Source: an uncultured Paracoccaceae bacterium
GTDB lineage: Bacteria > Pseudomonadota > Alphaproteobacteria > Rhodobacterales > Rhodobacteraceae
DNA length: 64,000 bases
Assembly (NCBI GenBank): GCA_947495795.1
Contig: CANMAI010000001.1
Coordinates: 310,001 to 374,000 of the forward strand
Reading direction: 5' to 3'
The position numbers were made by a program, and so were the translations under genes. Numbering within the stretch: position 1 is the stretch's first letter; every line of letters starts with the position of its first letter. The notes beneath the pieces were generated by a model. That model had not been told where the DNA came from. It ran no database searches and worked only from the letters and a program-made list of their open reading frames with translations. Of this stretch, positions 53,438 to 63,545 are shown piece by piece.

Positions 53438-54391
53438 ATGTCCGAGTCGGTTCTGGCCAAGAAACTCAGCAACCGCAGCGTCGGGCGTTCTCCTCTGCCC
53501 GATCTGGATCTGATCGGTGAGAATTTCGGGCGCATTCTCGAGGATAATCTCCGTCCACTGCTCAAAACCATCGTCGGCGCATTCATCATGGATTGCGAGA
53601 TAACCAAGCTGGCAGACGTTGTGGATTCAATTCCCGTACCTGCGATGCTTGGTGTAATTGAGAGCGAAAGCTCCGACCGGATGGCACTTGCCAATCTGAG
53701 CGCCGACCTTGTGTATCATATCGTGGATATGCGGATGGGCGGGGATGCCACAGTTTCCCCAATGACCACTACAAGGAGCTTTACTGCCATTGATGTCCAG
53801 CTCTGCATGGATGTATTTGGGGTCATACTTCGCTCCTTCGAACAATCCGTGGAAGAGAGCGTTGGCGTGCCACTTGATACCAACTTCAGGGTAACAGGGC
53901 ATAAGCAAGACATTAATACCGTCAGGATAGCGCCCAAAACAGCAGATGTTGTACTTCTCAGCGTAAGTCTTGATATCGGTGAAGCCGCCCGCAGTGGAGA
54001 TTTCGCACTCATCGTGCCTTTGTCGATCCTGGATCTGTTGCGCGCAGCGACGCTGAAGGTGGATGTAACCGAACATCTTTCGGCTAATGACCTATGGCTT
54101 CAGCAGATGCGCCAATCCGCATCCAGCGCAGAAGTTAAATTGCATGCGGTACTCCATACGGCAAAAATGCCGCTGGCAGACGCACAAGCCATCGAGATTG
54201 GACAGATTATCCCAATTCCGCGAGAGGCGCTCGCAAATATTTCGCTGGTTCAGGGCCTCGGTACAAAAATGATGAGCGATGTAGGCGTAGGAAAGCTTGG
54301 CGCTTTCAACAATCAAAAGGTCATCAAGCTAACGGAAGAGCCGCGCCCGGAATTGAGAACCACGGTCGGACGCATTATTCAGTCTGACTGA
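53438..54391 (+). CDS. fliM: FliM-like flagellar motor switch protein
   Basis: A 317-residue protein divergent from motB. The middle domain matches FliM ([28 protein letters not shown] ... [28 protein letters not shown]) and the C terminus is SpoA/FliN-like ([41 protein letters not shown]). The N terminus ([21 protein letters not shown]) lacks the EIDxLL CheY-binding motif of classical FliM. ATG 53438 follows GAGGG by about 6 nt. The last 13 nt overlap the convergent P1 peptidase gene. Confidence 0.82.
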   Translation: MSESVLAKKLSNRSVGRSPLPDLDLIGENFGRILEDNLRPLLKTIVGAFIMDCEITKLADVVDSIPVPAMLGVIESESSDRMALANLSADLVYHIVDMRMGGDATVSPMTTTRSFTAIDVQLCMDVFGVILRSFEQSVEESVGVPLDTNFRVTGHKQDINTVRIAPKTADVVLLSVSLDIGEAARSGDFALIVPLSILDLLRAATLKVDVTEHLSANDLWLQQMRQSASSAEVKLHAVLHTAKMPLADAQAIEIGQIIPIPREALANISLVQGLGTKMMSDVGVGKLGAFNNQKVIKLTEEPRPELRTTVGRIIQSD

Positions 54392-55383
54392 GAAGCCCAC
54401 ACCGGGTTTACGTCACCCTCCGCAGGCCGCGCTGCGAAAACACCCCGTGCGATAGCCCGGGCCAATACCGTCGCGGATGCATGGCCCAGCTCGAGAGGGT
54501 CTCCCATCCCATCTTTCATCTCTCGGGCACTTGTTGAGACCGCAAACACCAGATCGCCATCGAACGGAGTATGCGAAGGCTGAATTGCACGCGCCATTCC
54601 GTCATGCGCTGCGGTTGCCATTCTTGTAAGGGCCGCCTTGTCCAACACGCAATCCGTTGCGACAATTGCAATTGTTGTATTTGCCCCTTCTCCGTGGCTC
54701 ACACTCAGCTTTGTTTCCGAGAGTCCAAGCGGCGGATAGGGCGCTTGTGGTGCACCCAGTCCGCCAAACTCGCCTCCCAACTCAAATCCCCCCGCCCAGA
54801 ACGCGCGGCTTCCAGGAGACGTGACGCAGCCAACGGGGTTCACGACGACCAGCGCTCCGACTGTGTAGCCCGAGGGCAGTACCAGAGATGCCGATCCAAG
54901 CCCGCCCTTCCACCGCGCCGTCAGTGCACCGGTTCCGGCGCCAGACGTGCCGATATCAAAATCATGCGAAGCTCTACCAAAGGCCTCGAGTCCAAGTGCG
55001 GAATAGGGATTCCCTCTCCAATCCTTACGCCCGCCATTCAGCAGATCGAAAATAATGGCTGCAGGCACAATCGGCACCCGCACAGGCCCAACCGCAAAGC
55101 CACGCCCCGCGGCTTTCAGAGCATCCATAACTCCTGATGCCGCATCCAATCCAAACGCGGACCCTCCCGAAAGAACGAGCGCGTCAACCGCGCTAACCGT
55201 TTTGTCGGGCGCGAGGAGCGCAATATCGCGCGTGCCCGGTGCACCACCTCGGATATCAACTGCTGCGGTAAAGGGCCGATCAGAGACAAGGCAGGTAACG
55301 CCGGATTTAAGAGTGGCATCAGAAGCGTTGCCCACCCGCAACCCTTCGACATCTGTGATGAGGTTGCGGGGCCCGGGCTTCAT
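54379..55383 (-). CDS. P1-family peptidase (DmpA/S58, beta-peptidyl aminopeptidase type)
   Basis: A 334-residue Ntn-type hydrolase precursor. N terminus [47 protein letters not shown] and [20 protein letters not shown] are typical. Self-cleavage is expected before the Thr/Ser of [12 protein letters not shown]. Relatives release N-terminal beta- or D-amino acids, or cleave amides. It begins 2 nt after the cupin stop, in the SDR-cupin-peptidase transcript. Confidence 0.9.
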   Translation of the reverse strand: MKPGPRNLITDVEGLRVGNASDATLKSGVTCLVSDRPFTAAVDIRGGAPGTRDIALLAPDKTVSAVDALVLSGGSAFGLDAASGVMDALKAAGRGFAVGPVRVPIVPAAIIFDLLNGGRKDWRGNPYSALGLEAFGRASHDFDIGTSGAGTGALTARWKGGLGSASLVLPSGYTVGALVVVNPVGCVTSPGSRAFWAGGFELGGEFGGLGAPQAPYPPLGLSETKLSVSHGEGANTTIAIVATDCVLDKAALTRMATAAHDGMARAIQPSHTPFDGDLVFAVSTSAREMKDGMGDPLELGHASATVLARAIARGVFAARPAEGDVNPVWASQSD

Positions 55384-55385
55384 CC

Positions 55386-55736
55386 TCAGATGTGCTCCTT
55401 GATCACAGCCGTTGCCTCATCTCCAGTATTGGGTGTGCCACTTGGCTCAATAATCAGAAGATGTGCCTCCTTACGCGCTACGGGGCGATGCTCAACTCCG
55501 GCCGGCACCACAAACATCTGACCTTCGCGCAAAGTGATCGTCTCGCCGCGCAGCTCTATATCAACCTCGCCTTTCAAAACGAGAAAAAGATCGTCTGTCT
55601 CCTCATGGTCGTGCCACACAAACTCGCCAAGGACTTTGACCACCATAAGATCGTTTCCGTTATACTGGCCGACGATGCGGGGCGCCCAATGCTCATCAAA
55701 CGTTTCAAGCTTCTCCGCCAAATCTATTTTCTTCAC
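55386..55736 (-). CDS. Cupin-domain protein
   Basis: A 116-residue single-domain cupin. The metal motifs are EFVWHDHEETDDLFLVLKGEVDIEL (G-x5-HxHx3-4E) and GQMFVVPAGVEHRPVA. The start is GTG 55736 with GGAG upstream. Small cupins act as isomerases, dioxygenases or mannose-type sensors; no specific role is deducible. It is co-transcribed with the SDR and P1 peptidase genes. Confidence 0.9.
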   Translation of the reverse strand: MKKIDLAEKLETFDEHWAPRIVGQYNGNDLMVVKVLGEFVWHDHEETDDLFLVLKGEVDIELRGETITLREGQMFVVPAGVEHRPVARKEAHLLIIEPSGTPNTGDEATAVIKEHI

Positions 55737-55749
55737 GCCTCTGTCTCCT

Positions 55750-56490
55750 CTAGATGCACCTTCCGCCGTCCACCTCCATCACCACTCCCGTGATCATACT
55801 GGCCTGGTCGGAGCAGAGAAACGCAGCGGCATGACCTATATCTTCAGGTGTCGAGAACCGCCCGAGCGGGATCGTCGAGAGAAACTTCTCTCTCATTTCG
55901 GGCGTATCCTCGCCCATGAAGCTTTTCAGCAAAGGTGTTTCGCCCGCCACAGGATTGAGAGCGTTCACACGTATTCCAAAGGGTGCCAGTTCCACCGCCA
56001 TAGCCTTGGTGGCAGTTATCATCCAGCCTTTGGAGGCATTGTACCAGTTGAGATTGGGCCGGGGCGAAACACCCGCCGTTGAGGCTATGTTGAGGATAGT
56101 GCCAAAGCGAGCAGCCTTCATATGAGGCACCAGATGGCGCGCGGAGAGATAGACAGATTTTGCATTCACCGCGAGAACACGATCAAACTCGGCTTCCTCC
56201 ACATCCTCCATTGGCGTCGGAATATGGGTGATGCCCGCATTGTTGACAAAGACGTCAATCCGGCCAAGCAACGCTAGACCTTCAACGATCAGGCGTCCCA
56301 TACTCTCACTGTCCGCAACATTCACATGAAGCGCCTTCGCACCCGTTTCGGCAGCAAAAGCTTCCGCCGCTTCCATATTGATGTCCGCTACAACCACCTC
56401 CGCGCCTTCAACCAAAAACTGACGCACGATGCCGGCGCCAAAACCGGAAGCTCCCCCGGTAACGATGGCCGTTTTGCCTTCAAGTCTCAT
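55750..56490 (-). CDS. Short-chain dehydrogenase/reductase
   Basis: A 246-residue classical SDR. TGGASGFGAGIVRQFLVEGAEVVVADIN is the NAD site, NNAGITHIPTP the helix cap, and NIASTAG, YNASKGWMITATKAMAVELAP hold the Ser-Tyr-x3-Lys catalytic set. GGGGGG lies before ATG 56490. It resembles 3-oxoacyl-reductase or glucose-dehydrogenase-like SDRs; substrate unknown. Confidence 0.92.
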   Translation of the reverse strand: MRLEGKTAIVTGGASGFGAGIVRQFLVEGAEVVVADINMEAAEAFAAETGAKALHVNVADSESMGRLIVEGLALLGRIDVFVNNAGITHIPTPMEDVEEAEFDRVLAVNAKSVYLSARHLVPHMKAARFGTILNIASTAGVSPRPNLNWYNASKGWMITATKAMAVELAPFGIRVNALNPVAGETPLLKSFMGEDTPEMREKFLSTIPLGRFSTPEDIGHAAAFLCSDQASMITGVVMEVDGGRCI

Positions 56491-56562
56491 AAGCCCCCCA
56501 GATTTCTTTTGGCTCACACTCCGCCATAACTGCAGGTTTTCCAAGCCCGCTTTCGGAACACG

Positions 56563-57216
56563 CTACGCGTAAACGCGCTCACCAAATATGGCCGAGCCAA
56601 CCCGCACATGAGTGGCACCAAACGCGATGGCCGTCTCGAAATCACCGCTCATGCCAATTGAGAGGCCTGCAACGCCATTGCGTTCTGCAATCTTGGCAAG
56701 CAATGCAAAATGGAGGCTCGGCTCTTCTTCAACCGGAGGGATGCACATCAGACCCGCAATGCTGAGATCCATGCCCCGACATGCTGCAACCATGGCGTCA
56801 GCCTCCTCCGGCAGAACCCCTGCTTTCTGCGCCTCCGCACCGGTATTCACCTGAACGAACAGATCCGGACACCCACCGAGGGCCTGAGCCTGATTTGCGA
56901 TCTTTCGGGCAAGCTTTTCGCGATCCACCGTGTGAATTGCGTCAAAAACCTCCATTGCCTGCTTTGTCTTGTTGGTTTGCAGAGGCCCAACCAGATGCAC
57001 GGCAATATCGCCGTGCGTCTCGCGGAACGATGGCCACTTGCCGGCTGCCTCCTGCACCTTGTTTTCGCCGAATAGTCGGTGTCCCTCATCCAGAACAGCT
57101 GCAACGCGCTCAATTGGCTGCACCTTGGAGATCGCAATCAGCTGCACAGAGCCTGCCGCACGGCCCGCTTTTTCCTCTGCCGCCGTAATCCGCTCTCTAA
57201 TATCTGCCAAACCCAT
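56563..57216 (-). CDS. YggS-type PLP homeostasis protein
   Basis: A 217-residue alanine-racemase-fold protein. The PLP lysine is Lys31 in LIAISKVQP; other family parts are LFGENKVQEAAGKW, HLVGPLQTNK, VQVNTGAEAQKAGVLPEEAD and GLSIGMSGDFETAIAFGATHVRVGSAIFGER. It buffers free pyridoxal phosphate. ATG 57216 opens the conserved GLADIRERI; 28 upstream codons are non-homologous. It is followed by the SDR-cupin-P1 genes. Confidence 0.94.
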   Translation of the reverse strand: MGLADIRERITAAEEKAGRAAGSVQLIAISKVQPIERVAAVLDEGHRLFGENKVQEAAGKWPSFRETHGDIAVHLVGPLQTNKTKQAMEVFDAIHTVDREKLARKIANQAQALGGCPDLFVQVNTGAEAQKAGVLPEEADAMVAACRGMDLSIAGLMCIPPVEEEPSLHFALLAKIAERNGVAGLSIGMSGDFETAIAFGATHVRVGSAIFGERVYA

Positions 57217-57318
57217 TGCCTGTCTCCACTTTTGCGCGCCACATTTACCGCTCGCGTCCACACTTGACCAGCCGTTCCCGGTTTGACAGCGCCGCCCCAT
57301 CTCATCAGAGTTCGCACC

Positions 57319-58632
57319 ATGACAACAACTGACAAACTTCGCGCTGAAATCCGCGCTCGCGAGGAGGATCTGGTCGAGCTTACCCGCGATCTGATCCGTA
57401 TCCCTACATTGAATCCGCCCGGGGAATACTATCGCGAGATCTGCGAGTATATTCAGTCACGACTGAGGAAACACGGCTTTGCCTGCCAAATGATCCGCGC
57501 CGAAGGAGCGCCGGGTGATAGTGGTAGATATCCACGCTGGAACCTGATTGCGCGACTTGAAGGCGCGGCTCAGGGAGAAACCGTGCACTTCAACTCCCAT
57601 ATTGATGTGGTGGAAGTTGGCCGAGGCTGGACGGTGGACCCCTTTGAGGGGTTGGTGCGGGATGGGCGCATTTATGGGCGCGGCGCTTGTGACATGAAGG
57701 GTGGTCTTGCAGCCTCCGTTATCGCGGCAGAAGCTTTTGCCGATGCGTTTCCCGGTTTCTCAGGCGCAATCGAGATTTCCGCAACAGCCGATGAAGAGAC
57801 CGGCGGGTATGGCGGCGTGGCCTATCTGGCCGAGCAGGGTCATTTTTCGCCGGAACGTGTCCAACATGTCATCATCCCTGAACCTCTCAATAAGGACCGT
57901 ATCTGCCTTGGTCACCGTGGCGTCTGGTGGGCCGAGTTGGAAACGCACGGCGCGATAGGCCACGGCTCAATGCCCTTTCTCGGCGATTGTGCCGTGCGTC
58001 ACATGGGGGCGGTGATCACCGAGATGGAGGAAAGCCTTTTCCCCGCTTTGGCCGAGAAAAAAACCGAAATGCCTGTTGTGCCCGAAGGCGCACGCCAGTC
58101 CACGCTTAACATCAACTCGCTCCATGGCGGCCAGGAGGAATTGCCGGAGGATTTCACGGGCTTTCCAGCACCGGTGGTGCCCGATAGCTGCCGTATGGTG
58201 ATCGATCGGCGCTTCCTGATCGAAGAAAATATTGACGATGTGAAGGCCGAGTTTCTCGCTTTGCTGGAAAAGGTCGGTAAAGAGCGCCCGAAATTCCGTT
58301 ACGATCTGCGCGACATGCATGAGGTTCAGCCCACGATGACGGCTGAGGACGCCCCCGTCGTCCGGGCTGTTGCCGCCGCCATCGCAGAGACACAAGGCAA
58401 ACATCCGAGCTATGTTGTTTCGCCTGGAACCTATGACCAGAAGCACATCGATCGTATTGGGCGGCTGAAAAACTGTATTGCGTATGGCCCTGGAATCCTC
58501 GATCTCGCGCACCAACCAGATGAGTGGGTGGGCGTGGAGGATATGCTCGATTCTGCCGAGGTGATGGCCCTCTCGCTCCATTCGCTCCTTGCGCCGGGTA
58601 AAGACGCAATCCCCATTGACCGGGAGACATAG
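57319..58632 (+). CDS. M20-family metallopeptidase (ArgE/DapE-like)
   Basis: A 437-residue dizinc amidohydrolase. Metal ligands are in HFNSHIDVVEVG, GRGACDMKGGLAA and ATADEETGGYGG, and HGAIGHGSMPF and a C-terminal HQPDEWV follow. Closest types are acetylornithine deacetylases and succinyl-diaminopimelate desuccinylases, which remove acyl groups from amino acids. ATG 57319 opens TTTDKLRAEIRAREEDLVELTRDLIRIPTLNPPG. It begins a run with a peptide ABC importer, so it probably acts on the imported compound. Confidence 0.92.
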   Translation: MTTTDKLRAEIRAREEDLVELTRDLIRIPTLNPPGEYYREICEYIQSRLRKHGFACQMIRAEGAPGDSGRYPRWNLIARLEGAAQGETVHFNSHIDVVEVGRGWTVDPFEGLVRDGRIYGRGACDMKGGLAASVIAAEAFADAFPGFSGAIEISATADEETGGYGGVAYLAEQGHFSPERVQHVIIPEPLNKDRICLGHRGVWWAELETHGAIGHGSMPFLGDCAVRHMGAVITEMEESLFPALAEKKTEMPVVPEGARQSTLNINSLHGGQEELPEDFTGFPAPVVPDSCRMVIDRRFLIEENIDDVKAEFLALLEKVGKERPKFRYDLRDMHEVQPTMTAEDAPVVRAVAAAIAETQGKHPSYVVSPGTYDQKHIDRIGRLKNCIAYGPGILDLAHQPDEWVGVEDMLDSAEVMALSLHSLLAPGKDAIPIDRET

Positions 58633-58677
58633 CTCAGGAACACTTCTGCCAAAGATAAAACAGGGGGGCCGAAGGCC

Positions 58678-60147
58678 ATGAAGACACTGACTTTCACCGC
58701 AGCAATGATGCTGGGGGCATCTGTCGCGGCTGCCCAGCAAACCGAACTGACGCTTGGATTACAGCTCGAGCCGCCGCATCTGGATCCAACCGGTGCTGCC
58801 GCTGCCGCAATTGACGAGGTGGTTTACGCCAACGTCTACGAGGGGCTCACCCGTTTTGCCGCTGATGGATCGGTTCGGCCCGCCCTTGCCGAAAGCTGGG
58901 ATATCTCGGATGACGGGATGAGTTACACGTTCAGGCTTCGCTCCGGCGTCACATTCCATGATGGCGCCGAGTTCACGGCAGAAGACGTGAAATTCAGTCT
59001 TGAGCGCACCACCGCTGAAGACAGCACAAATGCGCAGAAGGCGCTCTTTGAGGGCATAGAAAGTGTCAACGCCATCGACGACACAACCGTAGAGATCACA
59101 CTGACGGAACCTGATGGGGCGCTCCTCTTCAACCTCGCCTGGGGCGATGCGGTCATCATTGACGAAAGCGATGTGGAGACGCTGAAGCAGGCCCCTGTCG
59201 GCACCGGCCCGTTCAAGTTTTCGAACTGGGTGCAGGGCGATAGCATTGAGTTGGTGGCGAATGACGCCTATTGGGGCGAGCCCGCGAAGCTCACCAAGGC
59301 CACCTTCAAGTTCATTTCCGATCCAACGGCGGCTTTTGCAGCCCTGATGGCGGGCGATGTGGATGCCTTTCCGGTGTTTCCCGCACCAGAAAACCTGCCA
59401 CAATTCGATGCCGATCCGCGCTTTAACGTTATTGTTGGCTCGACCGAGGGCGAGACGATCCTTTCCACCAACAATCAGAACGGCCCACTGGCTGACAAGC
59501 GTGTACGTCAGGCCATTGCTCACGCAATCGATCGTCAGGCGATTATCGACGGCGCGATGTTCGGTTACGGCACACCGATTGGTACACATTTTGCCCCGCA
59601 CAATCCGGCCTATGTGGATCTGACGGGCCTGACTCCGCACGACCCCGAGAAAGCCAAGGCACTTCTGGCCGAGGCAGGATTTGCAGACGGCTTTACAACC
59701 ACACTGAAGTTGCCCCCCCCCTCCTACGCACGGCGCGGCGGAGAGATCATTGCAGCCCAACTACGCAACGTCGGCATCCAAACAGAGATCAGCAATCTCG
59801 AATGGGCGCAGTGGCTGGAACAGGTGTTCCGGGGCAAGGATTTCGGGCTGACGATTGTCAGCCATACGGAGCCGATGGATATCGGCATTTACGCCCGTCC
59901 GGATTACTATTTTCAGTACGATGACCCTGTTGTGAGGGCCATGATGTCGGGCCTCGCCTCGATGTCTGTACCAGAGGACAGAACCGCCGTTCTCCAAGCC
60001 GTTCAGCGGCGCATTTCAGAAGAATACGTCAACGGCTATCTCTTCCAATTGGCAAAAACCGGCGTGGCGGATGTACGGATTAAAGGGCTCTGGGAAAACT
60101 CTCCGACGCAGGCTAATGATCTGACGGAAGTGTACTGGGAGGAATAA
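58678..60147 (+). CDS. Peptide-type ABC transporter substrate-binding protein
   Basis: A 489-residue periplasmic protein of the SBP_bac_5 (DppA/OppA) family. Signal peptide KTLTFTAAMMLGASVAAA. DEVVYANVYEGLTRFAADGSVRPALAESWDISDDGMSYTFRLRSGVTFHDG is the family signature. GGGGGG lies upstream of the ATG. It is followed by its two permeases and ATPase and preceded by the M20 enzyme. Confidence 0.93.
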   Translation: MKTLTFTAAMMLGASVAAAQQTELTLGLQLEPPHLDPTGAAAAAIDEVVYANVYEGLTRFAADGSVRPALAESWDISDDGMSYTFRLRSGVTFHDGAEFTAEDVKFSLERTTAEDSTNAQKALFEGIESVNAIDDTTVEITLTEPDGALLFNLAWGDAVIIDESDVETLKQAPVGTGPFKFSNWVQGDSIELVANDAYWGEPAKLTKATFKFISDPTAAFAALMAGDVDAFPVFPAPENLPQFDADPRFNVIVGSTEGETILSTNNQNGPLADKRVRQAIAHAIDRQAIIDGAMFGYGTPIGTHFAPHNPAYVDLTGLTPHDPEKAKALLAEAGFADGFTTTLKLPPPSYARRGGEIIAAQLRNVGIQTEISNLEWAQWLEQVFRGKDFGLTIVSHTEPMDIGIYARPDYYFQYDDPVVRAMMSGLASMSVPEDRTAVLQAVQRRISEEYVNGYLFQLAKTGVADVRIKGLWENSPTQANDLTEVYWEE

Positions 60148-60187
60148 CCCTCCTGCGCGGATCCCCCTTCGCTTGAGGAAGGCCAGA

Positions 60188-61132
60188 ATGCTCCGATACG
60201 CCTTAAAGCGCTTGGTCTCCCTTCTGGGCGCATTGGCGGTCGCGAGCGTTGTGGTTTTCGCAGCGATCGAGGTCATACCAGGAGATCCGGCAGCCTATAT
60301 GCTGGGGCTGAACGCGGCGCCCGAAACAGTCGCGGCTCTTCGGGCAGAGCTTGGCCTCGATGCCGGCCCGATTGCACGCTACATCAATTGGGTTACCGGC
60401 ATGCTGCAAGGTGATTTTGGCATCTCCTACACATACCGCACGCCTGTATCAGAAATGGTTGGCGACAGGCTCTGGATCTCTCTGCCGCTCGCCCTCTATG
60501 CGCTCGCTCTCTCCACAATCATCGCATTTCCGGTGGGTATATGGGCTGCCTCAAAGCGTGGGACTTCCGTCGATATTGGCATAATGGGCTTTACCCAGCT
60601 TGGTGTTGCCATTCCCAACTTCTGGTTCGCAATGATCCTCGTCGTCATTTTCGCGATCAATCTTCGCTGGTTTTCCGCCGGTGGCTTTCCAGGTTGGGGG
60701 GGTGGGCTTTTTCCCGGGCTGAAGGCGCTCACTCTCCCGGCAATCGCGCTCGCCCTGCCACAGGCGAGCATCCTCTCCCGTGTCATGCGGTCCGCGCTGG
60801 TGGATATGCTGGATCAGGATTTTATGCGCACCGCCCGCGCCAAAGGCCTTACGCAAGGCCAGGCTCTCCGCCGCCATGCGCTACGCAACGCGATGATCCC
60901 CGTGCTCACGATCCTCGGCCTCCAATTTTCCTTTTTGCTGGCCGGGGCAATCATCATAGAGAACGTTTTCTTCCTTCCGGGCCTTGGCCGCCTGATCTTT
61001 CAGGCTATCGCCCAGCGGGATCTGATCGTCGTGGAAAGCGTCGTCATGATTCTCGTTTTTGCAGTCATCCTCGTTACCTTCCTCGTCGATCTAGCCTATG
61101 CCGCTGTCGATCCTCGGCTAAGGGTTCACTAG
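60188..61132 (+). CDS. Peptide-type ABC transporter permease (DppB-like)
   Basis: A 314-residue permease with six helices, IEVIPGDPAAYMLG in the N-terminal TED region and the EAA loop DQDFMRTARAKGLTQGQALRRHALRNAMIPVLT. GAGGAAGG precedes ATG 60188. Its stop abuts the next permease start. Confidence 0.93.
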   Translation: MLRYALKRLVSLLGALAVASVVVFAAIEVIPGDPAAYMLGLNAAPETVAALRAELGLDAGPIARYINWVTGMLQGDFGISYTYRTPVSEMVGDRLWISLPLALYALALSTIIAFPVGIWAASKRGTSVDIGIMGFTQLGVAIPNFWFAMILVVIFAINLRWFSAGGFPGWGGGLFPGLKALTLPAIALALPQASILSRVMRSALVDMLDQDFMRTARAKGLTQGQALRRHALRNAMIPVLTILGLQFSFLLAGAIIIENVFFLPGLGRLIFQAIAQRDLIVVESVVMILVFAVILVTFLVDLAYAAVDPRLRVH

Positions 61133-61945
61133 ATGCGCAGCCTTGTGATCGGTGGCCTTCTCGCGGGCACCTTCTTGTTCGCAGCACTGCTGTCCTTTGT
61201 GTGGACACCATTCGACGTCACCGAGCTTGATATCGCCGCCAGACTCCAGAAATCTTCTATGGAGCATTGGTTTGGCACCGATCATTTCGGGCGGGATCTT
61301 TTCTCGATGATTATGGTCGGTGCCCGCATCTCGCTGGCCGTCGCACTTGTCGCCGTCGGCATCGGCATGGGTCTCGGCGTGCCACTCGGGCTCTTGGCCG
61401 CATCCCGTTCCGGCAGTTTGCTCGATGAACTCATCATGCGTTCGAATGATCTGATCTTCGCCTTCCCCTCCCTCCTCATCGCCATCTTGATCACTGCAGT
61501 CTTCGGCCCCTCGGCCCTTAACGCCATCATCGCCATCGGCATCTTCAATATTCCTGTTTTCGCCCGCCTGACGCGCGGCGGCGCGCTCTCGCTCTGGACG
61601 CGGGATTTCATCCTCGCAGCCCGCGTCGCCGGCAAAGGGCCACTCCGCATCAGCGTCGAACATATCCTGCCCAACATCACCAACCTCCTCATCGTTCAGG
61701 GCACTATTCAATTCTCCCTCGGTATTCTGGCGGAAGCCGGACTCTCCTATGTCGGCCTCGGGGCACAGCCGCCCACGCCTAGTTGGGGCCGGATGCTGGC
61801 AGAAAGCCAGACGATGATCTCCTTCGCGCCACATCTCGCGCTCTATCCGGGTATCGCAATCATCCTCACGGTCCTCGGGCTAAATCTGATGGGCGATGGG
61901 CTGCGAGACATCACAGATCCCCGCATAAGGCGCACCGGGCGATGA
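61133..61945 (+). CDS. Peptide-type ABC transporter permease (DppC-like)
   Basis: A 270-residue permease with HWFGTDHFGRDLFSMIMVGARISLAVALVAV, the usual DppC entry, and the EAA loop RDFILAARVAGKGPLRISVEHILPNITNLLIVQ. The ATG follows the TAG of the other permease directly. The stop overlaps the ATPase start by four bases (ATGA). Confidence 0.93.
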   Translation: MRSLVIGGLLAGTFLFAALLSFVWTPFDVTELDIAARLQKSSMEHWFGTDHFGRDLFSMIMVGARISLAVALVAVGIGMGLGVPLGLLAASRSGSLLDELIMRSNDLIFAFPSLLIAILITAVFGPSALNAIIAIGIFNIPVFARLTRGGALSLWTRDFILAARVAGKGPLRISVEHILPNITNLLIVQGTIQFSLGILAEAGLSYVGLGAQPPTPSWGRMLAESQTMISFAPHLALYPGIAIILTVLGLNLMGDGLRDITDPRIRRTGR

Positions 61946-63522
61946 GCTTGCTCGATATTAAAGGGCTCAATCTGTCCATCCATAGCACTCAGATCCTGCG
62001 CGATGTTTCTCTATCGCTGGAAGAAGGCAAAGTTCTTGGTTTGATCGGCGAAAGTGGCTCGGGCAAGTCAATGACAGCGCTCAGTGTCATGCAGCTTCTC
62101 CCAAATGGCGCAGAAATGTCGGGGCAGATCATGTTTGCCGACAGGGACCTCACAGCCCAAACCGAGAGCCAGATGTGCGCTCTCCGTGGCGGAGATATCG
62201 GCATGATCTTTCAGGAACCGATGACAGCGCTCAACCCGGTGCAAACCATCGGAGATCAGGTGGCGGAAAGCGTTCGCATTCACAAAGGCTTCGGGCGGCG
62301 AGAAGCGCTGATCGAAGCACGCAAAGTGTTAGATAAGGTGGAGCTACCTGCCGCCGAATTTCCCCTCAACCGCTATCCTCACCAGCTCTCCGGCGGCCAG
62401 CGCCAGCGCGTGGGTATTGCCGTTTCCATCGCCTGCAACCCCAAACTCCTTATAGCGGATGAGCCTACGACTGCTCTGGATGTAACCACTCAGGCCGAGA
62501 TTCTGGCACTGATCAAGCGCCTTGTGCTCGAGGATAGAATGGCGGCGATCTTTGTGACGCATGATCTGGCCGTCGTCTCTGATCTTGCCGACAGCATCGC
62601 CATAATGAAAAGCGGCGAGATCGTTGAAGCAGGGCCAACCCGAAAGGTGTTGGCCGAGGCAAGCCATCCCTACACTGCCGCATTGCTCGAAGCGTCTGCC
62701 CATGCGCCCGAAAGGTTCGACGTCAGTGCAGATACGCCTCTCTTGGAAGTCCGCAGCCTGACCTGCACTTACCCTGGCCGCAGGCAACACCTTCTGCACA
62801 AGCCTGATCCAAAGATAGCCGTCAACAAAGTCAGCTTTACTCTGCAACGCGGCGAAAGCCTCGGCCTTGTAGGAGAGTCCGGTTGCGGCAAATCTACGCT
62901 TGCCCGCACAATTCTGGGCCTGATCACACCACAATCGGGCCAAATCGCGCTCGATAGCGGAACGGTCCCCAACGGTCAACCAATGCCCCGCCACATGCGT
63001 GCGAAGATGCAGGTCGTATTCCAGGATCCCTTCAGTTCATTCAACCCGCGCCACCGCGTCGCCCGTCTGATCACAGAGCCTTTCCATTTACTCCCAAACC
63101 CACCAAAAGGCGCGGAACGGGAGAACGCAATTTCCGACGCATTGGCCTCCGTTGGGCTTGCGCCGTCGGATGCCCGAAAATACATCCACGAATTCTCCGG
63201 CGGGCAGCGTCAGCGCATTGCTATCGCCCGCGCCCTGATTGCGCGGCCAGAGTTGATCCTGCTCGATGAAGCCGTCTCAGCGCTTGATGTTTCGATCCGC
63301 GCACAAATCCTTGATCTTCTCTCGGATCTCGCACAGAAGTTTGGCCTTTCCTATCTTTTCATCAGCCATGACCTCCATGTCGTACGAGCCATCACGGATC
63401 GCGTTCTGGTCATGAAAAGTGGAAAGATCGTGGAGAGTGGATCAACAGAAGACGTGCTCCACAATCCTGTGCACCCCTATACAAGGAGCCTTCTGGCTGC
63501 AACACCGGTACTCAGTATCTGA
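61942..63522 (+). CDS. Peptide-type ABC transporter ATP-binding protein with two nucleotide-binding domains
   Basis: A 526-residue fused DppD-DppF-type ATPase. Domain 1 has [22 protein letters not shown] and [12 protein letters not shown]; domain 2 has [23 protein letters not shown] and [12 protein letters not shown]. Both are complete and expected to drive import with the permeases above. ATG 61942 is in a 4-nt overlap with the permease stop. Confidence 0.94.
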   Translation: MSLLDIKGLNLSIHSTQILRDVSLSLEEGKVLGLIGESGSGKSMTALSVMQLLPNGAEMSGQIMFADRDLTAQTESQMCALRGGDIGMIFQEPMTALNPVQTIGDQVAESVRIHKGFGRREALIEARKVLDKVELPAAEFPLNRYPHQLSGGQRQRVGIAVSIACNPKLLIADEPTTALDVTTQAEILALIKRLVLEDRMAAIFVTHDLAVVSDLADSIAIMKSGEIVEAGPTRKVLAEASHPYTAALLEASAHAPERFDVSADTPLLEVRSLTCTYPGRRQHLLHKPDPKIAVNKVSFTLQRGESLGLVGESGCGKSTLARTILGLITPQSGQIALDSGTVPNGQPMPRHMRAKMQVVFQDPFSSFNPRHRVARLITEPFHLLPNPPKGAERENAISDALASVGLAPSDARKYIHEFSGGQRQRIAIARALIARPELILLDEAVSALDVSIRAQILDLLSDLAQKFGLSYLFISHDLHVVRAITDRVLVMKSGKIVESGSTEDVLHNPVHPYTRSLLAATPVLSI

Positions 63523-63545
63523 GGTTCCAATTTGAAAGCACTTTT

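Noticed and set aside
60697-60725. G-run in the permease gene
   Set aside because: Coding sequence without four regular runs or paired flanks.
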